This document shows, one piece after another, positions 15,865-23,820 of a DNA stretch of 41,496 nucleotides. Under the pieces are notes generated by a model that was given only the letters and a program-made list of their open reading frames with translations, was not told where the DNA came from and did no database searches. The first letter of the stretch is position 1. Each line of letters begins with the position of its first letter. Origin of the DNA: an uncultured Bacteroidales bacterium (lineage in GTDB: Bacteria > Bacteroidota > Bacteroidia > Bacteroidales > UBA932); assembly GCA_905233345.1 (NCBI GenBank), contig CAJODQ010000016.1, positions 1-41,496 of the forward strand, in the 5' to 3' direction. The translations under genes and the position numbers were made by a program.

Positions 15865-17256
15865 ATGAATTCGGCTGCCATACTCATCGAAAAGCTTTCC
15901 TCAGCCGTCTGGGGATGGCCCATGATCATCCTTTTGCTGGGTACGCATATCTTCATGACCATCCGTCTCCGCTTCCCCCAGCACTGGGTGATGAAGGCCA
16001 TCCGGCTCTCCTTCACCAAGGACAAGCATTCCCATGGCGACGTGAGCCAGTTCGGGGCGCTGGCCACCGCACTGGCCGCCACCATCGGCACCGGCAACAT
16101 CGTCGGCGTGGCCACGGCCGTGGCCCTCGGCGGCCCCGGCGCAGTGTTCTGGTGTTGGATCACAGGCGTTTTCGGCATGGCAACAAAGTACTCCGAAGGG
16201 TTACTGGCCGTCAAATACCGCGCCAAAACTGCCGATGGCAGGATGCTGGGCGGCCCGATGTTCGCGCTGGAGCGCGGCCTGCACGCCAAATGGCTTGCCA
16301 TCATCTTCGCCGTTTTCACCGCCATCGCCGCATTCGGCATCGGCAATACGGTGCAGGCCAACTCCATCTCGATGCTGCTCAACCAGACCTACGGGCTGTC
16401 GCCTTACCTGGTGGGCGGTATCCTGGCGGGCTTAGTGCTGCTGGTCATCGTTTTCGGGGTCAAAGGCATTTCCAAAGTATGCTCGATGTTGGTACCCATC
16501 ATGGCCCTGCTCTATATCCTGGGCTGTCTGGTAATCCTCGGCTTTAACTGGCCGTACCTGGGCGAGAGCATCCGCCTCATCTGCCGCTCCGCGTTTTCCG
16601 CACGCGCAGCCGGCGGCGGCTTCATCGGCACCACCGTGCTGATGGCCTGCCGTTTTGGCATAGCGCGCGGCCTCTTCTCCAACGAATCGGGCCTCGGCTC
16701 CGCCCCCATTGTGGCCGCCGCCGCGCAGACGCGCAACCCGGTCCGCCAGGCCCTCGTTTCCTCCACCGGCACCTTCTGGGACACCGTGGTGGTGTGCGCG
16801 CTCACCGGCCTAGTGCTGGTCAGCAGCATCGTAGCGAATCCGGAACTGGACAGCACGCAGGGAGCCGCCCTCACCAAGGCCGCTTTTGAAAGACTGCCTT
16901 ATGTGGGCGATTTGATCCTGTCGGTAGGTATTGTCGCCTTCGCTTTTTCCACCATCCTCGGCTGGTCGTACTACGGGGAAAGGGCCGTGGAGTATCTCAC
17001 GGGGCGCAACCACAAAGCGGGAAAGATTGCGATTGCGGTCTATCGTGTCATCTGGATTGCGCTGGTTTTCGCGGGCTCCGTGCTGAGCCTCTCGCTGGTG
17101 TGGAATCTGTCGGATATCGCCAACGCGCTCATGGCCATCCCGAACCTGATCGCCGTCCTGTTGCTCAGCGGTGTGATCGTCAACGAGACGCGGAAATACC
17201 TCTGGAGCGGACACCTCGACGAGGAATCCAACGAAGAACCTCCCGTTATCGAGTAG
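15865..17256 (+). CDS. AGCS family alanine/glycine:cation (Na+) symporter
   Basis: A 463-residue inner-membrane transporter with about 10-11 hydrophobic helices. The family signature GTGNIVGVATAVALGGPGAVFWCWITG lies near 75-100, and MATKYSEGLLAVKYR and FGIARGLFSNESGLGSAPI are further AGCS motifs. It imports alanine or glycine with Na+. The start ATG at 15865 follows its -7 box by 21 nt; the same frame stays open upstream through the antisense of the S41 gene, which was discounted. The position next to peptidase genes suits uptake of released amino acids, but no operon links them. Confidence 0.92.
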   Translation: MNSAAILIEKLSSAVWGWPMIILLLGTHIFMTIRLRFPQHWVMKAIRLSFTKDKHSHGDVSQFGALATALAATIGTGNIVGVATAVALGGPGAVFWCWITGVFGMATKYSEGLLAVKYRAKTADGRMLGGPMFALERGLHAKWLAIIFAVFTAIAAFGIGNTVQANSISMLLNQTYGLSPYLVGGILAGLVLLVIVFGVKGISKVCSMLVPIMALLYILGCLVILGFNWPYLGESIRLICRSAFSARAAGGGFIGTTVLMACRFGIARGLFSNESGLGSAPIVAAAAQTRNPVRQALVSSTGTFWDTVVVCALTGLVLVSSIVANPELDSTQGAALTKAAFERLPYVGDLILSVGIVAFAFSTILGWSYYGERAVEYLTGRNHKAGKIAIAVYRVIWIALVFAGSVLSLSLVWNLSDIANALMAIPNLIAVLLLSGVIVNETRKYLWSGHLDEESNEEPPVIE

Positions 17257-17269
17257 ACAGAGTCCTACC

Positions 17270-17596
17270 CTATTTTATTACATAAACTTCTTCGCCGTCC
17301 TGGAGGTAGAAGTACTCTTCGCGTGCGAATTTTTCGAGCGAGTCGCGCTGCGACTTGAGCTGTTCGAGCTTGCGCTCCATCTGGGAGATCTCCCGTTCAT
17401 AGAATTCGATCTGCTGCCGCTGGCTGCGCAGGGTGCGGCGGGCGCGCAGCATCTGCCCCACGTTGTTGGTGTCGAAGAAGCAGATCCACACCACGAAGAT
17501 AAAGCCCACGATGAAGTACTTGTTCAGCAGCACTTTCCCCAGGGGACGCTGCCGGAACCAGCGGTATCGGGCCTTGATTTTGGTGAAGATCGACAT
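17270..17596 (-). CDS. Septum formation initiator, FtsB/DivIC-like
   Basis: A 108-residue single-pass protein. A basic cytoplasmic N-terminus leads to a transmembrane helix (about 28-44, FIVGFIFVVWICFFDTN), followed by a coiled coil (about 55-90, RRTLRSQRQQIEFYEREISQMERKLEQLKSQRDSLEKFAREEYFY). The end 'FAREEYFYLQDGEEVYVIK' is the FtsB/DivIC family signature. It forms part of the divisome subcomplex with FtsL and FtsQ. Promoter -7 box TATTTTTG on the minus strand (17615-17622). Confidence 0.87.
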   Translation of the reverse strand: MSIFTKIKARYRWFRQRPLGKVLLNKYFIVGFIFVVWICFFDTNNVGQMLRARRTLRSQRQQIEFYEREISQMERKLEQLKSQRDSLEKFAREEYFYLQDGEEVYVIK

Positions 17597-17627
17597 GGGG
17601 GACGGATGTTTTCACAAAAATAATGTT

Positions 17628-17635
17628 TATTTTTG
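17628..17635 (+). promoter_or_regulatory. -7 box directly before the CPBP start codon
   Basis: TATTTTTG with only 4 nt between the box and the ATG at 17640. A transcript started from it would have almost no leader. Confidence 0.5.
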
Positions 17636-17639
17636 AACG

Positions 17640-18452
17640 ATGATTCAAAAGTTTCAATATTACAAGCCCGGGCTTGGTCAATCATGGCTGATCGTCGCCC
17701 TGATCATTGCGGGTAGTGCCGTTGTGGGCGTCATCTTGCCACATGCACCCCAGTCGCTGCAGTATTTCCTGATGATGATGATTCCGGTCGCTTTCTGCTG
17801 GTGGCAAGGCAGCAATGCCCAACTGGCCGGTAGAACACCGCTTCCCCTCAATGCGCCGCACTTCGGTCAGTTGCATCCCGTGCTCTTTTTCCTGCTTGCC
17901 GGCATCGCCATGCTGGCGCTCAATGTCGTCATCGAGCCTACCACAACTTTCATCCCGATGCCTGACTTCGTCAAGAATGTCTTCGAAAAAGCGTTCATGG
18001 ATTCGCCGTTGTGGGATGTGATCCTGTCCACCTGCCTCCTGGCGCCACTGCTGGAAGAGTTCCTCTGCCGCGGCATGATGCTGCGTGGCATGCTGCCGCA
18101 AAAGGGCGCACGGAAAGCCATCCTTTGGTCGGCTTTTCTCTTCGCGTTCATGCACCTGAACCCCTGGCAGTCGATTCCGGCCTTCCTCATCGGCCTTTTC
18201 ATGGGCTGGGTCTACTGGCGGACGCATTGCCTCTGGGCCACCATATTTATGCATTTTTTGAACAATGCGATCTCCGTCATCACCTCCCGCATCTGGACCG
18301 ACCTTCCAGTTGACGCGAGCATGATGGATATCCTCCCGCCGACCACGTACTGGCTCACTTATGCCGTTTGTGCCGTCGTGGCAGCCGTTTCACTCTATAT
18401 TCTCTATGAAAAAACTCTACCCGTTAAAGTTTCATCCCCAGTGGATGCCTAA
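17640..18452 (+). CDS. CPBP family intramembrane metalloprotease
   Basis: A 270-residue polytopic membrane protein with about 7-8 hydrophobic segments. The Abi/CPBP motifs are complete: LLEEFLCRGMMLRG (Glu139, Glu140, Arg144), FAFMHLN (His172) and FMHFLNN (His205, Asn208). This is the Rce1-like glutamate protease fold. Such proteins handle prenylated-protein-like or peptide substrates and bacteriocin self-protection in some bacteria; here the substrate is unknown. The manA start lies inside its last 47 bases, indicating translational coupling. Confidence 0.88.
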   Translation: MIQKFQYYKPGLGQSWLIVALIIAGSAVVGVILPHAPQSLQYFLMMMIPVAFCWWQGSNAQLAGRTPLPLNAPHFGQLHPVLFFLLAGIAMLALNVVIEPTTTFIPMPDFVKNVFEKAFMDSPLWDVILSTCLLAPLLEEFLCRGMMLRGMLPQKGARKAILWSAFLFAFMHLNPWQSIPAFLIGLFMGWVYWRTHCLWATIFMHFLNNAISVITSRIWTDLPVDASMMDILPPTTYWLTYAVCAVVAAVSLYILYEKTLPVKVSSPVDA

Positions 18453-19404
18453 GGCCTGGGGCGGCGAGCACTGGGACCTGTGCGGCTTCGAAGAAACGCC
18501 GTCCGTGGTTTCGGACGGCTACCTGGCCGATAACGATCTTCCCGACATTCTGGAAACCTATCTGGGCGACCTGGTGGGCGACGAAATCTTCGATTGGCAT
18601 AATCTCTATTTCCCGCTGCTGATCAAGCGCTTGGACGTGGAGGACCGCCTGTCCGTGCAGGTACATCCGGACGACACGGTCGCTGCTGATCGTTTCGGCG
18701 AGTTTGGAAAGACTGAATTCTGGTATGTGCTGGAAGCCGGACCGGATGCCCGCATCTGGATGGGCTTCAAGGAAGACACGGATGCCGGCACGCTTTACAA
18801 AGCCTGCCACGACGGAACGGCTGACCAGCTGCTGAACGCCTACAAGCCGCAGCCGGGCGACTGCTTCTTCATTCCGACCGGTACGGTGCACGCTGCCGGC
18901 GGTGGCCTGAAGATTGCCGAGATCCAGGAAGCGTCCGACATGACCTTCCGTCTTTACGACTGGGGCCGGGAGTTCAATCCCGCCACCCGGCGCGAGATGC
19001 ATCTCGATGAGGCGCTCGATAGCATCAACTACAAAAAATACGACGAAGTAGCCTGCAGCTGCCATCTGGAAACAGATCCCGTGAAGGCCGTCGAAAAGGG
19101 CGAAGGCGTCCGCGTCCTTGTAGAAGACCCGCACTTCGTGATCACGAGCCTTTCACTCACGGCTCCCGCCAAGGTCTCGATGGAGCAGTTCAAGAGTTGT
19201 GTGGTTTTCCAATGCCTGAGCGGCGCGCTGACCGTCCAATGCGACAGCGCCTCCTTCCCGCTGGCGGCCGGCGAGACGATGCTCATCCCCGCCTCGCTCG
19301 ACACCGTGACGCTCACCCCCGCACCCAGTGGTGCACACCTCCTGCAGGTCCACCTCCCCCAGCCGCCGAAAGACGACGTCTACGACGGACCGGAGCCGGA
19401 ATAA
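18406..19404 (+). CDS. manA: Mannose-6-phosphate isomerase, class I
   Basis: A 332-residue zinc enzyme that interconverts mannose-6-P and fructose-6-P, feeding GDP-mannose for surface glycans. MKKLYPLKFHP and KAWGGEHW start the fold. Metal ligands are visible in SVQVHPDD (His87) and KTEFWYVLE (Glu104), and later in PTGTVHAAG. The C-terminus is the cupin-like domain of the short bacterial form. The start at 18406 was chosen over an in-frame ATG at 18361 because the family begins directly at 'LYPLKF'. It overlaps the CPBP gene by 47 bp. Confidence 0.92.
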   Translation: MKKLYPLKFHPQWMPKAWGGEHWDLCGFEETPSVVSDGYLADNDLPDILETYLGDLVGDEIFDWHNLYFPLLIKRLDVEDRLSVQVHPDDTVAADRFGEFGKTEFWYVLEAGPDARIWMGFKEDTDAGTLYKACHDGTADQLLNAYKPQPGDCFFIPTGTVHAAGGGLKIAEIQEASDMTFRLYDWGREFNPATRREMHLDEALDSINYKKYDEVACSCHLETDPVKAVEKGEGVRVLVEDPHFVITSLSLTAPAKVSMEQFKSCVVFQCLSGALTVQCDSASFPLAAGETMLIPASLDTVTLTPAPSGAHLLQVHLPQPPKDDVYDGPEPE

Positions 19405-19445
19405 GCCACAATCTATTAAGCGGCTGCTTCATCCCATTTTCTTCC

Positions 19446-19555
19446 CGCGACACAGACGGTTTAACCATATCATCTGTGTCGCGAAGCATTTTTATCGTTT
19501 TTCTCAGAAAAACAACACGCGACACAGACGAGACGGCATCCACATCTGTGTCGCG
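19446..19555. repeat. Tandem 38-bp dyads with a central hairpin
   Basis: Two copies of CGCGACACAGACG-N12-CATCTGTGTCGCG (19446-19483 and 19518-19555). Arms are identical in both copies and form an 11-bp stem; the 12-nt centres differ completely. Between them GTTTTTC-TCA-GAAAAAC (19497-19513) forms a third hairpin. The block lies between convergent manA and the OmpA-type gene. T-rich sequence follows the first hairpin on the plus strand and the second on the minus strand, so it may act as a bidirectional terminator. Confidence 0.85.
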
Positions 19556-19582
19556 ATATTAAGGATCGCGCAGAGCGACTCG

Positions 19583-21061
19583 TTATTTCTTGACAAATTC
19601 GACGCGGCGGTTCTTGGCGCGGCCTTCGTCGGTGGCGTTGTCGGCGATGGGCTCGTGGGCGCCTTTGCCGACGGCGCGAAGATTGAAGCCGTCGACACCC
19701 AGGCTTTCAAGGGCTTTCACGACCGCCTCGGCACGCTGCTGGCTGAGCGGATCGTTGATCTTGTCAGAGCCCTGGTTGTCGGTATGACCCTGTACCTCAA
19801 AGCGGGCGGAAGGGTTCTGTTTCATGTAGTCAGCCACCTTCTGGATCTCCTCCATCGACTCAGGTTTCAGGGTCGCCTTGCCGGTCTCGAAGAGGATGTT
19901 GTTGGTGACGAACTTGCCCGTCTCGGCAATGGCCTTCTCAACGGCGGAGAGATCTGTCGTCTTCCGCTCATACAGGTCGACGGCACCGGCCGCAAGAACT
20001 ACATTGGCGATGCCCCTGTATTTGTAATCGCCATTGCAGAAGAACTCAAAGCGTCCGGGTGCCGCTACGTTGGGAAGATTGATGACACGAACGCCATTAA
20101 TATATCCCTTTAAGGCACGTTTATTAAACGAGACCGCAAAATGATTCCATTGACCGATCTTGATGATATCTTCCAAGGCATCCCAGCCGAAGCTGCCATC
20201 CAATTGACCGTTGGTATTTCCTTTCTTAAAATAATAACTTCCGTAATAATCGGGATTCCACGAACGGAACGTCAATTCGAATTCGCCAACCCGATCATCG
20301 CCATTAAACAGATTCATTTCAATCGAAGATTGTCCAAAATCTCCTTGTTTGCTGCAATACACATCCCACTCCAGCGTAAAGACATCGGGCAGATAAGCTT
20401 CCATGTTCTCCATCAAGGGCTGGACCTGATTGTAATCGGTGGCGAAATACAGATATTTGGTTCCATTGAGAACGGCCGTTTCTGCATTGCCGTCTCTGAC
20501 GACATCCCACTTGGAAGGGAACTCTCCGATCTGTTCATCGGCAAAGTCATCTTCGAACAGAATCACCTCGCCCCGCTTAAAGTCGCTTTTTACGTTCTGC
20601 GTCGTAGCATCTTTCACGCCACCCGGCCTGGTCGCACCACATTCTTCGCAGAATTTTCCGGTATTCCCTTCGTGGCCACATTCGGGACAAGTCCAGGTCG
20701 CGTCTTTCGCAGCCGGACGCGGGGCGCCGCATTCCGAGCAGAACTTGCCGGTGTTTCCTTCATGGCCACATTCCGGGCAGGTCCAGGTGTCGTCGTCCTC
20801 GGCGCTGCGCTGGCGCTTGATTTGTTCCGCCCTTTCCTGATTTTCCCGGCGGAGTTCCTCCTCATTCTGCTTGTTATTTTTGTCGTTTTTGACAACCTTT
20901 CCGTCCAGCACGTCATTGACGCCTTTTTCAACTTTGTTGCCAATATTTTGTTCGGCCGCGTTCTTTGCCCGGTTTTTCAGGCGGTTGAGCACGTTGCTTT
21001 GCGCAGAGGCGCCGCCGCAGACCAGCAGCAGGGCCGTCATCAGTAAAACGATCTTTTTCAT
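19583..21061 (-). CDS. Secreted protein with two zinc ribbons, LamG-like region and OmpA C-terminal domain
   Basis: A 492-residue protein. Signal peptide 1-20 (cut after GGASA). A charged helical linker (25-88) leads to two nearly identical 30-residue zinc ribbons with ligands Cys95/98/108/111 and Cys125/128/138/141 (TWTCPECGHEGNTGKFCxECGA). Residues ~165-375 look like a concanavalin/laminin-G-type beta-sandwich (ILFEDDFADEQIGEFPSKWDV, GQWNHFAVSFNKRALKGYINGVRV). Residues ~388-492 are an OmpA peptidoglycan-binding domain (ILFETGKATLKPES, VQGHTDNQGSD, LSQQRAEAVVKAL, KNRRVEFVKK). OmpA domains bind diaminopimelate in peptidoglycan. Zinc ribbons of this kind are usually cytosolic, which makes this exported pair odd. 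A -7 box TAGATTTG (minus, 21099-21106) lies upstream. Confidence 0.82.
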   Translation of the reverse strand: MKKIVLLMTALLLVCGGASAQSNVLNRLKNRAKNAAEQNIGNKVEKGVNDVLDGKVVKNDKNNKQNEEELRRENQERAEQIKRQRSAEDDDTWTCPECGHEGNTGKFCSECGAPRPAAKDATWTCPECGHEGNTGKFCEECGATRPGGVKDATTQNVKSDFKRGEVILFEDDFADEQIGEFPSKWDVVRDGNAETAVLNGTKYLYFATDYNQVQPLMENMEAYLPDVFTLEWDVYCSKQGDFGQSSIEMNLFNGDDRVGEFELTFRSWNPDYYGSYYFKKGNTNGQLDGSFGWDALEDIIKIGQWNHFAVSFNKRALKGYINGVRVINLPNVAAPGRFEFFCNGDYKYRGIANVVLAAGAVDLYERKTTDLSAVEKAIAETGKFVTNNILFETGKATLKPESMEEIQKVADYMKQNPSARFEVQGHTDNQGSDKINDPLSQQRAEAVVKALESLGVDGFNLRAVGKGAHEPIADNATDEGRAKNRRVEFVKK

Positions 21062-21098
21062 TTATTTGACGCTTTTTGACAATTCGACATTATCTATG

Positions 21099-21106
21099 CA
21101 AATCTA
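21099..21106 (-). promoter_or_regulatory. -7 box of the zinc-ribbon/OmpA gene
   Basis: TAGATTTG on the minus strand, 37 nt before the start codon. Confidence 0.45.
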
Positions 21107-21155
21107 ATCAATGACAATGAAAAATGCAAGAGATCCCGTCGCGTCCTGCCGCGAA

Positions 21156-21175
21156 CGCAAGACCAAAATCGCCTC
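21156..21175 (-). repeat. 20-bp element after holA (inverted copy of 23742-23761)
   Basis: On the minus strand, 26 nt past the holA stop, GAGGCGATTTTGGTCTTGCG occurs. It is flanked by TCCTG and CAGGA, which can pair and place the element in a loop. The same 20-mer follows the cca gene on the plus strand. Confidence 0.75.
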
Positions 21176-21201
21176 AGGAAAGGTCCGCCGAAAGAAAGGG
21201 T

Positions 21202-22260
21202 CTAAGCGAGGATTTTTGCGGTCAGTTCTTTGAGAAGATCGCCGTCGGAAGCTTCGCCGCGCGTGTTCGATTTAGAACGCTGGTCATAGTCCTTGAGGAG
21301 AGCGATGATGCGCATCACTTTCTTGACAGGATAGTTGCGGATGGCCGTGTCGTATTCGCCGCCGAAATACGGATTGATGCCGAGCTGCGCCAGGATATCG
21401 TTGCGCGAAACACCGTCCTGCAACAAAGCGTGGTAGCGCAGCAAGCGGAGGAAATGGCTGCTCAAAGCCGCCATGGTCATCGGAAGCGGAAAGCGCTTGG
21501 GCGAATCGGCGAAATAGCCCACAATGCGGAAGGCCTTGGCTGCGTCGCGCAACGAGAGCGCCTTGGTCAACTCGAAAGCCGAATAGTCGCGGCTCATGCC
21601 CACATTCTCCTCCACGTCCTGGATGCTGATGCGGCGGCGGTCTTCGGGCAGGACCTTGCGCAGCTTCTCGACCGCCAGGGCCAGTTTCTGCAGGTCGGTG
21701 CCGGCCGACTCGGCAAGGAGCGAAGCCGCGTCCGGTGCAATGCTGAGCCCCTGCTCGGCCACGAAGCCATCGATCCAGCGGGTGATGCGATAGTCCGGGA
21801 TGGGATTCGACTCGAAGACCACGCCGGCTTTCTTGGCATTCTTGTAGAACGTGGAGCGTTTGTCGATGTTCTTGCCGCTCTTGGTGGGATCGTTGTTGGT
21901 CTTGTAGCAGACCACCAGCACGGTCGTCGGCTGGATACCCTCGAAGTACACGCCGATGTCCTCCACTTTCTTCATCATCTGCGCCTCCTTGACCACCACC
22001 AGCTGGCGAGCGATCATCATGGGGAACTGCCGGGCGGTGCTCACCACCTGGTTGGCCGTCACGTCGGCGCCGAAATACACGAGCTGTCCGAAATCGCGCT
22101 CCTCCGGCGGAATCACCGTTTCCATCAACAACTTGCAGAGTCCGTCGATGTAGTAGTGTTCCTTGCCGAAGAGCAGATAGAAAGGCTTGATGTCGCCGCG
22201 AAGGATTTCCTCGCGCAGCGCCTTGTATTCCTGGACGGTATCGGTCGTGGTTTTCGCCAT
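21202..22260 (-). CDS. holA: DNA polymerase III subunit delta
   Basis: A 352-residue clamp-loader subunit that opens the sliding clamp. The N-terminal region contains 'IKPFYLLFGKEHYYIDGLCKLL', matching the HolA start (Y.L.G.E.yl). It is followed by an AAA+-like fold without a working P-loop (VLVVCYKTNNDPTKSGKNIDKRSTFYKNAKK) and the typical helical C-terminus (MTMAALSSHFLRLLRYHALLQ). Length is normal. The likely -7 box TACCTTTG (minus, 22268-22275) leaves only 7 nt before the ATG. In Bacteroidota the gene lies beside an HsdR-N orphan, as it does close by here. Confidence 0.9.
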   Translation of the reverse strand: MAKTTTDTVQEYKALREEILRGDIKPFYLLFGKEHYYIDGLCKLLMETVIPPEERDFGQLVYFGADVTANQVVSTARQFPMMIARQLVVVKEAQMMKKVEDIGVYFEGIQPTTVLVVCYKTNNDPTKSGKNIDKRSTFYKNAKKAGVVFESNPIPDYRITRWIDGFVAEQGLSIAPDAASLLAESAGTDLQKLALAVEKLRKVLPEDRRRISIQDVEENVGMSRDYSAFELTKALSLRDAAKAFRIVGYFADSPKRFPLPMTMAALSSHFLRLLRYHALLQDGVSRNDILAQLGINPYFGGEYDTAIRNYPVKKVMRIIALLKDYDQRSKSNTRGEASDGDLLKELTAKILA

Positions 22261-22267
22261 ATCGTGA

Positions 22268-22275
22268 CAAAGGTA
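22268..22275 (-). promoter_or_regulatory. -7 box of holA, 7 nt from the start codon
   Basis: TACCTTTG on the minus strand; the ATG lies 7 nt further on, so the leader would be only a few nucleotides. Confidence 0.45.
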
Positions 22276-22285
22276 CGAAATAAAG

Positions 22286-22312
22286 CGTCATTCCGGGCTT
22301 GACCCGGAATCT
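22286..22312. repeat. 27-bp palindromic interspersed repeat, copy 1
   Basis: Identical over 27 bases to 38295-38321. The core is ATTCCGGG-CTTGA-CCCGGAAT, a perfect 8-bp stem with a 5-nt loop, REP-like. This copy lies between the divergent holA and cca genes and abuts the cca -7 boxes. Confidence 0.9.
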
Positions 22313-22327
22313 ATTTTTGTATCTTTG
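22312..22327 (+). promoter_or_regulatory. Tandem -7 boxes of cca
   Basis: TATTTTTG (22312-22319) and TATCTTTG (22320-22327) lie side by side; the start codon begins 4 nt after the second. CTTG inside the palindromic repeat (22298-22301) is 18 nt from the second box and may be its -33 element. Confidence 0.5.
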
Positions 22328-22331
22328 CGAT

Positions 22332-23726
22332 ATGTTTGCGGAAGCATTGAACGGGAAAATCTTCGACATCGTGTCGCAGACCGCGCAGGAGCAGGGCGTG
22401 CGGGCCTTCGTCATTGGAGGTTATGTGCGCGATTTCTTCCTGCAGCGCGAAAACAACGACATCGACATCGTGGTCGAGGGCAGCGGCATCGCGCTGGCGC
22501 AGGCCGTGGCCGACAAGCTGCACGTGAAGGTCTCCGTTTTCAAGAATTTCGGCACAGCCATGCTGCACTACAAAGGCATGGAAGTGGAGTTCGTGGGGGC
22601 GCGCCGCGAATCGTACCGCGCCAATTCCCGCAAGCCCATCGTGGAAGACGGCACCTTGGAGGAAGACCAGCAGCGCCGCGATTTCACCATCAACGCCATG
22701 GCATTCAGCCTGCAGCGCGACGACTACGGCAGTCTGGTCGATCCTTTCGGAGGCATCCGCGACCTGAACGAAGGCCTGATCCGCACCCCGCTCGATCCCG
22801 ACACGACCTACAGCGACGACCCGCTCCGCATGCTCCGCGGCATCCGCTTCGCCACGCAGCTGGGATTTACCATCGTCCCCGAATCCATCGAATCGATGCG
22901 CCGCAACAAGGAACGGCTCAAGATCCTCTCGGCCGAACGCATTGCCGACGAGCTCAACAAGATCATGAAGGCGCCCAAGCCTTCCGTGGGCTTCTACCTG
23001 CTTGATGAGTGTGAGCTTCTGCCCTACGTGCTGCCGTCGCTGGCGGCGCTCAAGGGCGTGGAAACCGTCTCGGGCCGGGCGCACAAAGACAATTTCAAGC
23101 ACTCGCTCCAGGTGCTCGACAACGTGGCTGCTGCCAGCGACAAGCTCTGGCTCCGCTGGGCCGCGTTGCTGCACGACGTGGGCAAGGCGCCGACCAAGCG
23201 CTGGGAGCCCGGCATCGGCTGGACTTTCCATGGGCACGAGTACGTGGGTTCCAAGATGGTCAAGGGGATTTTCAACCAGTTGAAGATGTCGCAGACCGAG
23301 GACATGAAATACGTCCAGAAGTTGGTGGGCCTGCACATGCGGCCCGTGGCGCTGGTCACCGACGAAGTAACGGACTCCGCCGTCCGCCGCCTGCTCTTCG
23401 AGGCCGGCGACGACATCGACGACCTGATGATCTTGTGCAAAGCCGACATCACCTCAGCCAACGAGCAGAAAGTCGAACGCTACAAGCAGCAGTACGAACA
23501 CGTCCGCGAGAAACTGGAAGAGGTGGAGGCGAAAGACGCTGTCCGCAACTTCAAGAATCCCATCACGGGCGAGCTGGTGATGGAAAAATACCACATTCCG
23601 CCCTGCCGGGAAATCGGCATCATCAAAGAGGCGGTCAAGGAGGCCATCCTCGACGGCGTCATCCCCAACGATTTCGACGCTGCCTACGCCCTCATGGAGC
23701 AAAAGGCCGCGGAATTAGGATTATAA
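22332..23726 (+). CDS. cca: CCA tRNA nucleotidyltransferase, HD-domain type
   Basis: A 464-residue enzyme that adds or repairs the 3' CCA of tRNA. The class II nucleotidyltransferase head has FVIGGYVRDFFL (27-38) and the metal-binding NDIDIVVEG (Asp43, Asp45), then RRDFTINAMAF and DPLRMLRGIRFATQLGF. An HD phosphohydrolase domain follows (ALLHDVGKAPTKRW, His281/Asp282; GHEYVGS). An upstream in-frame start (22299) overlaps the repeat and was rejected because the family begins near 'L..KIF.IV'. Bacteroidota usually carry this HD-fused form. Confidence 0.92.
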   Translation: MFAEALNGKIFDIVSQTAQEQGVRAFVIGGYVRDFFLQRENNDIDIVVEGSGIALAQAVADKLHVKVSVFKNFGTAMLHYKGMEVEFVGARRESYRANSRKPIVEDGTLEEDQQRRDFTINAMAFSLQRDDYGSLVDPFGGIRDLNEGLIRTPLDPDTTYSDDPLRMLRGIRFATQLGFTIVPESIESMRRNKERLKILSAERIADELNKIMKAPKPSVGFYLLDECELLPYVLPSLAALKGVETVSGRAHKDNFKHSLQVLDNVAAASDKLWLRWAALLHDVGKAPTKRWEPGIGWTFHGHEYVGSKMVKGIFNQLKMSQTEDMKYVQKLVGLHMRPVALVTDEVTDSAVRRLLFEAGDDIDDLMILCKADITSANEQKVERYKQQYEHVREKLEEVEAKDAVRNFKNPITGELVMEKYHIPPCREIGIIKEAVKEAILDGVIPNDFDAAYALMEQKAAELGL

Positions 23727-23741
23727 GTGCGGGCCCTTCCG

Positions 23742-23761
23742 GAGGCGATTTTGGTCTTGCG
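23742..23761 (+). repeat. 20-bp element after cca (copy of the post-holA element)
   Basis: GAGGCGATTTTGGTCTTGCG starts 16 nt past the cca stop. Flanking GGCCCTTCCG and CGGAGGGCC can pair (one bulge), placing the element in a large loop. The stems differ from the holA copy, the loop is the same. The rest of the gap 23762-23820 shows nothing recognisable. Confidence 0.75.
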
Positions 23762-23820
23762 GTTTCGGAGGGCCTCAACGCGCAAAACGCAAAATCTCCA
23801 CCAGGCCAACACACGGCCCG

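Noticed and set aside
19446-19555. CRISPR array
   Set aside because: Only two units, each internally palindromic, with a 12-nt centre and no cas genes.
19313-19562. Small frames on both strands over the tandem dyads
   Set aside because: Their repeated peptides (SVSR, RDTD) come directly from the inverted repeats; no start signals.
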